Shown here in pieces: positions 57,540-64,000 of a DNA stretch of 64,000 bases (position 1 is its first letter; every line of letters begins with the position of its first letter). The notes under the pieces were generated by a model. That model was not told the origin of the DNA and made no database searches. It saw only the letters and a program-made list of their open reading frames with translations. Location of the stretch: contig NZ_CP048836.1 of NCBI RefSeq assembly GCF_010983895.1, positions 2,294,001 to 2,358,000 on the forward strand, in the 5' to 3' direction. This stretch comes from Nitrogeniibacter mangrovi (GTDB lineage: Bacteria > Pseudomonadota > Gammaproteobacteria > Burkholderiales > Rhodocyclaceae). The position numbers and the translations under genes are program-made.

Positions 57540-60038
57540 ATGGTCCGCACGCTGCTCTCGATCTACTCGCACCCGCCCAATCGTTTCGACGAAATGATGG
57601 TCGGCGACGGCCTCATCCGGCCGCACTGGCGCGAGCTGTTCGAGCATCTGGACGGCTCTTCGCCCGAGGCCATGCGCCAGCGCATCGATTTTGCCGAGCG
57701 CAGCATCCTCGAGGACGGGGTCGCCTACAACGTGTACGGCGACCCGGACGGCCAGGACCGCCCCTGGGCGCTCGATCCGCTGCCCTTCATCCTCTCCGCC
57801 GAGGAATGGCACACCCTCGAGGCCGGCATCGCCCAGCGCGCCCGCGTGCTCAACGCCATGCTCGCCGATCTGTACGGCGAGCAGCGCCTGCTGTCGCAGG
57901 GCCTGCTGCCGCCGGCACTGGTGTTCGGCCAGCACGGTTTTCTGTGGCCCTGTGTGGGCACCCAGCCGCCCGGCGGCGTGTTCCTGCATCAATATGCGGT
58001 CGACCTGGCGCGCTCGCCGGACGGGCAGTGGTGGGTCATCGCCGACCGCACCCAGACACCGACCGGCTCGGGCTACGCGCTCGAGAACCGGCTGATCGTC
58101 TCGCGCGTGTTCCCGCGCCTGTTCCGCGACATGCGCATCGAACGGCTCGCCGGCTTCTACGCGGCGCTGCAATCGAGCCTCGAACGCCTCGCCCCGGTCG
58201 AGAACGGCGAGCGTCCGCGCGTCGTCGTGCTCACCCCGGGCCCCTATAACGCCACCTACTTCGAACACGCCTACCTGTCGCGCTACCTGGGTTTTCCGCT
58301 GGTGGAAGGGCAGGACCTGACGGTGCGCGGCGACACCGTCTATCTCAAGACGCTCTCCGGCCTGCAGCGGGTGCACGCGATCATGCGCCGGGTCAACGAC
58401 GATTTCTGCGATCCGCTCGAACTGCGTGGCGAGTCGGCGCTCGGCGTGCCGGGGCTCATGAACGTGGTGCGCGCCGGCCGGGTGTTCATCAGCAACGCCC
58501 TGGGCAGCGGCCTGCCCGGCTCCTCGGCGGTGATGGGCTTCCTGCCCGCGCTGGCGCGCGAGCTGCTCGGCGAGACCCTGAGCCTGCCCTCGGTGGCCAC
58601 CTGGTGGTGCGGCGAGGAACCCGCCATGGACTATGCCCTCGAGCATCTCGACGGCCTGGTCATCAAGCCGGCCTACCCCACCCAGCGGCTCGAGCCCGTC
58701 TTCGGCCACACCCTGCGCGGCGCCGAGCGCGCCGAGATGATCAGCCGCATCCGCGCCCGCCCCCACGCCTACGTGGCCCAGGAATGGGTGCGCCTGTCGC
58801 AGACGCCGGTGTGGAGCCGTGCCCACGAGCGCCGCCTGCTGGCGCGCAACGTGGGCCTGCGCATGTACGCGGTGGCCACGCCGGACGGCTACAAGGTCAT
58901 GCCCGGCGGCCTGGCCCGCGTCGCCGGCAGCTCCAACGCGCTGGTGCTGTCGATGCAGCGCGGCGGCACCGCCAAGGACATCTGGGTGCGGGCCGAAGGC
59001 GCCGTCGATCCGTTCAGCCTGCTCAAGAAATCGGTGAGCGTGAGCGACCTGGTGCGCAGCGGCAGCAACCTGTCCTCACGGGTGGTCGAGAACCTGTTCT
59101 GGCTGGCGCGCTACAGCGAACGGCTCGACGTCACCGCACGCCTGCTGCGGGTGGCCATCGCCCAGCATATCGACAACGCCGGCGAACTCACCCCGCCGCT
59201 CGAAGCGCTGCTCACCGTGGCGGAGCGCACCCGTATCCTCGGCCCGGTCGACCCCGAAGCGCCGGCCGTCAGCCTCGAATCGCGCCTGTGCGCGGCCGTC
59301 CAGGATCCGGGCGCCGAGAACAGCATCTCCGACGCCTGTCGCCGCCTGCTGTGGGCCGCCTCGCAAGTGCGCGAACGCCTGTCCCTCGATCACTGGCATT
59401 CGCTCAACCGCCTCCAGCGCGATCTGCAGGGCATGCGCACCGGCGGCACCGAGCTGGGCGACATGGGGATGCTGCTCGACATGGTGCTGCAGGTGTCCTC
59501 CTCGCTGACCGGTTTCTCGCTCGACAACATGACCCGGGACACCGGCTGGCGCTTCCATGTGCTCGGCCGCCGCATCGAACGCCTCGCCTTTCTGTGCGAT
59601 GCGATCGGCGGCTTCCTCACCCTGCACTTCGAACGCGACAGCGACAACCTCGAATGGCTGCTCCAGGTCACCGACAGCATCATCACCTACCGTTCCCGCT
59701 ACGCACGCTCGCCCGAGATCCTCTCGGTCATCGACCTGAGCGTGATGGACGAGAGCAACCCGCACGGCGTGGCCTTCCAGATCGTCGAGCTGATCGCCGA
59801 ACTGAGCGCCCTCGACGCCGAGCTCGGCGAGCTGCCGGTCGAGCCCATCCGCCGCGCCGGACAGGCGGTGCGCGCCTTCGACCTGCACCGCTTCGAACAG
59901 CGCCCGCGCCAGGCCGCCACCCAGCTGGCCGAGAGCCTGAGCGCCCTGCTGGCCGAAGCCCATGCGCTGTCCGACAAGATCGCCATGCGCTTCTTCACCC
60001 ATGTCGATAGCGTCAGCCACCTGACCCTGGCGAGCTGA
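57540..60038 (+). CDS. Fused circularly permuted ATP-grasp / alpha-E protein
   Basis: 832 residues: ATP-grasp part (1-500) and alpha-E part (about 510-832, beginning SSRVVENLFWLARYSERLDV). The first part aligns with the 51591-53006 protein (VAYNVYGDPDGQDRPW; VVVLTPGPYNATYFEHAYLS; RVNDDFCDPLELRGESALGVPGL), but key motifs differ: the EDNLRVPSG motif reads ADRTQTPTG (168-176) and the glycine-rich VKEVHGAGGYG reads IKPAYPTQRLE. It may bind a different substrate or be a non-catalytic partner. AAGAAAG lies before the ATG. It ends 2 bp before the next gene. Confidence 0.92.
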   Translation: MVRTLLSIYSHPPNRFDEMMVGDGLIRPHWRELFEHLDGSSPEAMRQRIDFAERSILEDGVAYNVYGDPDGQDRPWALDPLPFILSAEEWHTLEAGIAQRARVLNAMLADLYGEQRLLSQGLLPPALVFGQHGFLWPCVGTQPPGGVFLHQYAVDLARSPDGQWWVIADRTQTPTGSGYALENRLIVSRVFPRLFRDMRIERLAGFYAALQSSLERLAPVENGERPRVVVLTPGPYNATYFEHAYLSRYLGFPLVEGQDLTVRGDTVYLKTLSGLQRVHAIMRRVNDDFCDPLELRGESALGVPGLMNVVRAGRVFISNALGSGLPGSSAVMGFLPALARELLGETLSLPSVATWWCGEEPAMDYALEHLDGLVIKPAYPTQRLEPVFGHTLRGAERAEMISRIRARPHAYVAQEWVRLSQTPVWSRAHERRLLARNVGLRMYAVATPDGYKVMPGGLARVAGSSNALVLSMQRGGTAKDIWVRAEGAVDPFSLLKKSVSVSDLVRSGSNLSSRVVENLFWLARYSERLDVTARLLRVAIAQHIDNAGELTPPLEALLTVAERTRILGPVDPEAPAVSLESRLCAAVQDPGAENSISDACRRLLWAASQVRERLSLDHWHSLNRLQRDLQGMRTGGTELGDMGMLLDMVLQVSSSLTGFSLDNMTRDTGWRFHVLGRRIERLAFLCDAIGGFLTLHFERDSDNLEWLLQVTDSIITYRSRYARSPEILSVIDLSVMDESNPHGVAFQIVELIAELSALDAELGELPVEPIRRAGQAVRAFDLHRFEQRPRQAATQLAESLSALLAEAHALSDKIAMRFFTHVDSVSHLTLAS

Positions 60039-60040
60039 TC

Positions 60041-60943
60041 ATGGCGCGATACCACATCCTCCACGAAACCAACTACGACTACGGTGGCGCGGTGTCGCTG
60101 TCGCATCAGGTGCTGCATCTGGTGCCGCGTCCGTCCGACTGGCAGACCTGCCTGCGCTACGAGCTGAGCATCGATCCGGAACCGTCGTGGCGCCGCGCCG
60201 GTCAGGACGCGTTCGGCAACTCGGTCGAATGGCTGGGCTTCTACCAGCCCCATCCGGCACTCAACGTGCGCGCGGAAATGGAAGTCGAGGTGCGTCCGCG
60301 CGGCGCCATCGATCTGGCCGAATCGCTGCCGTGGGACGAACTGGCCCGACGCCTGATCTATCAGGGCGGCGTGGCGCCCCGCGCCGACGACCTGGCGGCC
60401 AAACGCTTCCTGTTCGAGTCGCCCAACGTGCGCGTGAAGAACGAGCTGCGCGCCTATGCGCTCGACTGCTTCCCCCCGGGCCGAGCGCTGCTGGAGGGCG
60501 CCGCCGCCCTGATGGCGAAGATTTTCGACGAATTCACCTTCGACGCCGAAGCCACCTCCATCGCCACCCCGGTGCTCGAGGTGCTCGCCAACAAACGCGG
60601 GGTGTGCCAGGACTTCGCCCATCTGATGATCGCCTGCCTGCGCGCGCTCGGACTGCCGGCCCGCTACATGAGCGGCTATCTGCTCACCCATCCGCCCCCG
60701 GGGCAGCCGCGCATGATCGGCGCGGACGCCTCGCACGCCTGGGTGTCGGTGTATGCGCCCGACACGGCGCTGGGCTGGGTGGAGTTCGACCCCACCAACA
60801 ATCTCCAGCCGGACACCCAGCACATCACCATCGGCTGGGGGCGCGACTTCAACGACGTCTCGCCCCTGCGCGGCATCATCCTCGGCGGTGGCGGGCACGA
60901 GCCGGAGGTGGCGGTCACGGTCACGCCCCTGGACGAGCGCTGA
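60041..60943 (+). CDS. Transglutaminase-like protein
   Basis: 300 residues. Bacterial transglutaminase N-terminal beta domain (1-140; [20 protein letters not shown]) and the papain-like core with Cys189 ([20 protein letters not shown]), His in [12 protein letters not shown] and Asp in [10 protein letters not shown], so the triad is complete. Probably a peptidase or acyl-transferase of the cluster, cytoplasmic as no signal peptide is seen. Starts 2 bp after the fused gene. A GC-rich hairpin lies just after the stop. Confidence 0.92.
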   Translation: MARYHILHETNYDYGGAVSLSHQVLHLVPRPSDWQTCLRYELSIDPEPSWRRAGQDAFGNSVEWLGFYQPHPALNVRAEMEVEVRPRGAIDLAESLPWDELARRLIYQGGVAPRADDLAAKRFLFESPNVRVKNELRAYALDCFPPGRALLEGAAALMAKIFDEFTFDAEATSIATPVLEVLANKRGVCQDFAHLMIACLRALGLPARYMSGYLLTHPPPGQPRMIGADASHAWVSVYAPDTALGWVEFDPTNNLQPDTQHITIGWGRDFNDVSPLRGIILGGGGHEPEVAVTVTPLDER

Positions 60944-61055
60944 CCCGCGCCGCCCGGGCGCGGCTGCCGGAGACCCGCGCCGGCCGTATAATCGGTTCAT
61001 GCGCGCCGCGCCCGGCGGCGGGCGGCCATCCAAACCAGCGAACGGAACGCGTGGC

Positions 61056-61793
61056 GTGAACAAGCAACTGCACCTGTTCATCAAGGCCCTGGTCGACAGC
61101 GTCCGCGACCTGGCCCCGATCGTCGTCGTCATCGCCTTCTTCCAGCTCGTGGTGCTGCAGCAGCCGATCCCCAACCTGGGCGAGATCTTCTTCGGCGCGA
61201 TCCTCGTGGTCCTCGGCCTGACCTTTTTCGTGCGCGGCCTGGAGATGGGCCTGTTCCCCATCGGCGAGAAGATGGCCTACGCCTTCGCCCGCAAGGGCTC
61301 CGTGCTGTGGCTCATGGCCTTCGCCTTCGCCCTCGGTTTCGGCACCACCGTGGCCGAGCCGGCGCTGATGGCGGTGGCCGACGAAGCCGCGCAGATCGCC
61401 GCCGACAGCGGCGTCATCGCGCGCGACAAGGCCGCCATGAAGGACTACGCCACCGGCCTGCGCTATACCGTCGCGATCTCGGTCGGCTTCGCCATCGTGG
61501 TCGGCGTCATCCGCATCATCCGGGGCTGGCCGATCCAGTACCTGATCATCGGCGGCTACGTCGGCGTCGTCGTCATGACCCTGTTCGCACCGGAGCAGAT
61601 CATCGGCATCGCCTACGATTCGGGCGGGGTCACCACCTCGACGATCACGGTGCCGCTGGTCGCCGCGCTGGGCATCGGCCTGGCCTCCTCCATCCAGGGG
61701 CGCAACCCCATGATCGACGGCTTCGGCCTCATCGCCTTCGCCTCGCTCACGCCCATGATCTTCGTCATGGGCTACGGGATGCTGCTCTCATGA
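61056..61793 (+). CDS. DUF1538 membrane protein A
   Basis: 245 residues from a GTG ([16 protein letters not shown]). Six or so hydrophobic segments (about 18-38, 42-62, 80-100, 135-158, 163-185, 200-243). Conserved DUF1538 stretches: [17 protein letters not shown] and [20 protein letters not shown], and [19 protein letters not shown]. An ATG at 60999 would add 19 residues but would sit only 7 bases after a TATAAT (60987-60992) that is a likely -10. Overlaps gene B by 4 bases. Function unknown; a transporter is plausible. Confidence 0.85.
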   Translation: MNKQLHLFIKALVDSVRDLAPIVVVIAFFQLVVLQQPIPNLGEIFFGAILVVLGLTFFVRGLEMGLFPIGEKMAYAFARKGSVLWLMAFAFALGFGTTVAEPALMAVADEAAQIAADSGVIARDKAAMKDYATGLRYTVAISVGFAIVVGVIRIIRGWPIQYLIIGGYVGVVVMTLFAPEQIIGIAYDSGGVTTSTITVPLVAALGIGLASSIQGRNPMIDGFGLIAFASLTPMIFVMGYGMLLS

Positions 61794-62590
61794 TGGGCTG
61801 GTGGATCGGTTTCGGTCACGAACTGGCGGTCACGGCGGTGGACGTGCTGCCCATCGCCGGCATCCTGTTCGGCTTCCAGCTGCTGGTCATCCGCCGGCCC
61901 GTACCCCAGCTCAAGAGCGTGCTGACCGGCTTCGCCTATGTGCTGATCGGCCTCACCCTGTTCCTCCAGGGGCTGGACCAGGCGCTGTTCCCGCTCGGCA
62001 AGCTCATGGCCCGCCAGCTGACCGATCCGGCCTTCATCTTCGCCGGCCTCGACCACATCCCCGCCACCATCGGCTGGCGCGACTACCTGTGGGTGTATCT
62101 GTTCGCCTTCGCCATCGGCTTCTCGACCACCATCGCCGAACCCTCGCTGATCGCCGTCGCCCTCAAGGCCGAGGCGGTCTCGGGCGGCACCATCAGCGTG
62201 TGGGGCCTGCGCGTGGCGGTGGCCATCGGCGTGGCGATCGGCATCGCCCTGGGGGCTTACCGGATCGTCACCGGCACGCCGCTGCACTGGTACATCATCG
62301 CCGGCTACGTGGTCGTGATCGCCCAGACCCTGCGCGCCCCGAAAACCATCGTCGCCCTCGCCTACGACTCGGGCGGCGTCACCACCTCCACCGTCACCGT
62401 GCCGCTGGTGACCGCGCTCGGCCTCGGCCTGGCCGGCACCGTCCCCGGGCGCAGCGTGCTGATCGACGGCTTCGGCCTGATCGCCTTCGCCAGCCTGTTC
62501 CCCATCATGTCGGTCATGGGCTACGCCCAGTTGTCCGAATGGCGTCGCCGCCGGCACGCGGCGCACGACGCCGAAGCAAGGAGAAACTGA
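61790..62590 (+). CDS. DUF1538 membrane protein B
   Basis: 266 residues from [19 protein letters not shown], paralogous to the previous gene: the same motifs recur as [39 protein letters not shown] and [19 protein letters not shown]. Several membrane spans, then a basic C-terminus ([10 protein letters not shown]). ATGA overlap with gene A implies coupled translation and probably a heteromeric complex. In other bacteria the two halves may be fused as one long DUF1538 protein (recollection, not checked). Confidence 0.87.
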   Translation: MMGWWIGFGHELAVTAVDVLPIAGILFGFQLLVIRRPVPQLKSVLTGFAYVLIGLTLFLQGLDQALFPLGKLMARQLTDPAFIFAGLDHIPATIGWRDYLWVYLFAFAIGFSTTIAEPSLIAVALKAEAVSGGTISVWGLRVAVAIGVAIGIALGAYRIVTGTPLHWYIIAGYVVVIAQTLRAPKTIVALAYDSGGVTTSTVTVPLVTALGLGLAGTVPGRSVLIDGFGLIAFASLFPIMSVMGYAQLSEWRRRRHAAHDAEARRN

Positions 62591-62592
62591 CC

Positions 62593-62943
62593 ATGCACTT
62601 CAAACTGCTGATCGCCCTGGTCGAGGACGACAAGACCGACGCGGTCATGGCCGCCGCGCGGGAAGCCGGCGCCACCGGCTGCACCGTGATCAACCAGGCG
62701 CGTGGCGAAGGCTTCGAGAAGGCCAAGACCTTCTTCGGCCTCTCGCTCGAAACCCAGCGCGACATGCTGCTGTTCCTGGTCGAGGAACACCTGAGCCGGG
62801 AAATTCTCGAGACCATCGCCGTCAAGGGCGAATTCGAGGCCAAGCCCGGCACCGGCATCGCCTTCCAGATCGACGTGGAGGACGCGGTCGGCGTCACCCG
62901 CCAGATGAAGCAACTCGAAAGCGCCGTGGAGAACAAGCTATGA
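62593..62943 (+). CDS. PII-like signalling protein
   Basis: 116 residues with the ferredoxin-like PII fold: KLLIALVEDD, an alpha helix, TVINQARGEGFEKAKTFFG and the C-terminal GTGIAFQIDVEDAVGV stretch resembling PII beta4. It lacks the T-loop uridylylation tyrosine region of GlnB/GlnK. AGGAGA precedes the ATG. Such PII-like proteins next to membrane proteins usually gate them in response to small molecules (nucleotides, bicarbonate). Its end overlaps the CBS gene by 4 bases. Confidence 0.85.
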   Translation: MHFKLLIALVEDDKTDAVMAAAREAGATGCTVINQARGEGFEKAKTFFGLSLETQRDMLLFLVEEHLSREILETIAVKGEFEAKPGTGIAFQIDVEDAVGVTRQMKQLESAVENKL

Positions 62944-63344
62944 GCCCCCGTCAGATCGTCCGCGTCAGCGAGGTCATGCAGGCCGAGGTCCACACCATCG
63001 ACGGCATGGCCACCATCACCGAAGCGTTGCGGGCCATGAAACAGCACGGCGCCGAAGGGCTCATCGTGGACAAGCGCCACGACGACGACGAGTACGGCAT
63101 GCTGCTCATCTCCGACATCGCCCGCCACGTGCTGGGCAAGGACCGCTCGCCCGAGCGGATCAACGTCTACGAGGTCATGGCCAAGCCCGTCATCACGGTC
63201 GACCCGGCCATGGACATCCGCTACTGCGCGCGTCTGTTCACCCGCTTCGACCTGTCGCGCGCGCCGGTGGTGGACAACGGCCGCGTCGTCGGCATCGTGA
63301 GCTTCACCGATCTGGTGCTCGAGGGGCTGTACCAGCACATCTGA
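62940..63344 (+). CDS. CBS-domain protein
   Basis: 134 residues, two CBS motifs (about 8-65 and 75-134): EVMQAEVHTIDGMATITEAL, AEGLIVDK and EVMAKPVITVDPAMDIRYCA, RAPVVDNGRVVGIVSFTDLV. A Bateman pair that would bind adenosine nucleotides. The ATG overlaps the PII-like stop. Last gene of the DUF1538 operon. Confidence 0.92.
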   Translation: MSPRQIVRVSEVMQAEVHTIDGMATITEALRAMKQHGAEGLIVDKRHDDDEYGMLLISDIARHVLGKDRSPERINVYEVMAKPVITVDPAMDIRYCARLFTRFDLSRAPVVDNGRVVGIVSFTDLVLEGLYQHI

Positions 63345-63364
63345 GGCCGGCACCGGAAAAAGAA

Positions 63365-63389
63365 AGAACGCGGCCCGAAGCCGCGTTCT
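63365..63389. terminator. Bidirectional-looking intrinsic terminator
   Basis: AGAACGCGGC (63365-63374) and GCCGCGTTCT (63380-63389) with a 5-base loop. On the minus strand TTTCTTTTT follows (ends tRNA-Ser); on the plus strand CATTGACATT, weaker, may end the CBS operon. Confidence 0.8.
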
Positions 63390-63400
63390 CATTGACATTC

Positions 63401-63490
63401 TGGCGGAGGCGGTGAGATTCGAACTCACGAAGGGCGCAAACCCTTGCCGGTTTTCAAGACCGGTGCATTCAACCGCTCTGCCACACCTCC
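63401..63490 (-). tRNA. tRNA-Ser (UGA)
   Basis: 90 bases with CCA. Acceptor GGAGGTG/CGCCTCC, anticodon loop CTTGAAA with UGA, long variable arm (AAGGGTTTGCGCCCTT). Confidence 0.96.
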
Positions 63491-63550
63491 GGGGCCGCCC
63501 GACGGTTCTCGACAGGCGCGGCGCGAGTATAGCGCATGGGACGGTTTGCG

Positions 63551-64000
63551 TCAGGCGCGCTCGAACAGGGCGATCGATTCCACGTGCGAGGTGTGCGGGA
63601 ACATGTTGGCGATGCCCGCGCCGAGGAGCCGATAGCCTTTTTCGTGCACCAGCACCGCCGTGTCCCGCGCCAGGGTCGCCGGATTGCAGGACACGTAGAC
63701 GATCCGCTTCGGTGCCTGCGCGCCGAGCGCCTTGACCACGGCGATGGCGCCCTCGCGCGGCGGATCGATGAGCAGCTTGTCGAGCGCGCCGAGCGCATCG
63801 AGGCTGTCCTCGGTGGCTTCGAACAGGTCCGCGGCATGGAATTCGGTCAGCGCCGAGAGGCCGTTGGCGGCGGCGTTGGCGGCCGCGCGGGCCACCAGGG
63901 CGTCGCTGCCCTCCACGCCGATCACATGGGCACCGCGCCGGGCGATCGGCAGGCTGAAGTTGCCCAGGCCGCAGAACAGGTCGCCGATGCGCTCGCCCGG
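63551..64000 (-). CDS. rlmD: 23S rRNA (uracil-1939-C5)-methyltransferase RlmD (partial, N-terminus outside window)
   Basis: C-terminal 149 residues of a TrmA/RumA-type methyltransferase. The AdoMet loop [14 protein letters not shown], the acidic [18 protein letters not shown] (motif IV) and the catalytic-Cys stretch [13 protein letters not shown] are all seen, with the general base Glu in [11 protein letters not shown] near the end. The frame is open to base 64000, so the gene begins beyond the window and the TRAM/Fe-S part is not visible. It is followed by tRNA-Ser. Confidence 0.93.
   Translation of the reverse strand, partial: PGERIGDLFCGLGNFSLPIARRGAHVIGVEGSDALVARAAANAAANGLSALTEFHAADLFEATEDSLDALGALDKLLIDPPREGAIAVVKALGAQAPKRIVYVSCNPATLARDTAVLVHEKGYRLLGAGIANMFPHTSHVESIALFERA

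Noticed and set aside
56204-58249. Long plus-strand frame bridging the DUF2126 gene and the fused ATP-grasp gene
   Set aside because: Arg/Pro/Ala-rich out-of-frame translation of two real genes.

Overview
The window is a 64 kb piece of a GC-rich proteobacterial chromosome. Codon use, the iscR-iscS-iscU-iscA-hscB-hscA-fdx-iscX order, the phaC/phaB/phaR polyhydroxybutyrate genes, the LexA box type and the general gene content suggest a betaproteobacterium, most likely of the Rhodocyclales (Azoarcus/Thauera-like). This placement is an inference from gene content. I see no insertion sequence, prophage, CRISPR array or rRNA operon. Both ends cut genes: smc on the left and rlmD on the right.

Layout. 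1-3.0 kb: smc (minus). 3.2-11.9 kb (plus): dapC-dapD-pilU-dapE-prmB, then a multi-PAS sensor kinase and its response regulator; the lysine/diaminopimelate genes enclose a type IV pilus ATPase. 12.0-18.7 kb (minus): a complete ISC iron-sulfur operon with two cysteine desulfurases, an IscR-type promoter, then cysE and trmJ. 20.3-24.5 kb (plus): suhB, mutS and a spermidine-synthase-like protein. 24.5-27.3 kb: dnaQ-rnhA-methyltransferase facing gloB. 27.3-33.7 kb: a REC-GGDEF protein, mltD, a fused double ABC ATPase, slyD, a Bcp-type peroxiredoxin and lexA. 33.7-34.5 kb: a tandemly duplicated Ala-Glu-Asp tRNA triplet. 34.6-42.7 kb (minus): phaC-phaB-phaB-phaR-rimO-patatin-FAD oxidase. 42.8-48.1 kb: pgeF, rluD, bamD, manC, and Arg/Arg/Ser tRNAs. 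48.1-51.3 kb: lysC, a small HTH regulator, a radical SAM protein and queD.

The most interesting part is 51.3-63.4 kb (all plus). Five genes encode a circularly permuted ATP-grasp protein, an alpha-E protein, a 1113-residue transglutaminase/DUF2126 protein, a second ATP-grasp fused to alpha-E, and a second transglutaminase. This set matches a predicted but uncharacterised amidoligase (peptide synthesis or tagging) system. In front of it I see a good sigma-54 -24/-12 promoter with one near-perfect and one weaker NtrC-type palindrome 33 bp apart. It is followed by a second unexplained operon: two DUF1538 membrane proteins, a PII-like protein and a CBS protein. Together these suggest a nitrogen-responsive function, which is my inference and not demonstrated.
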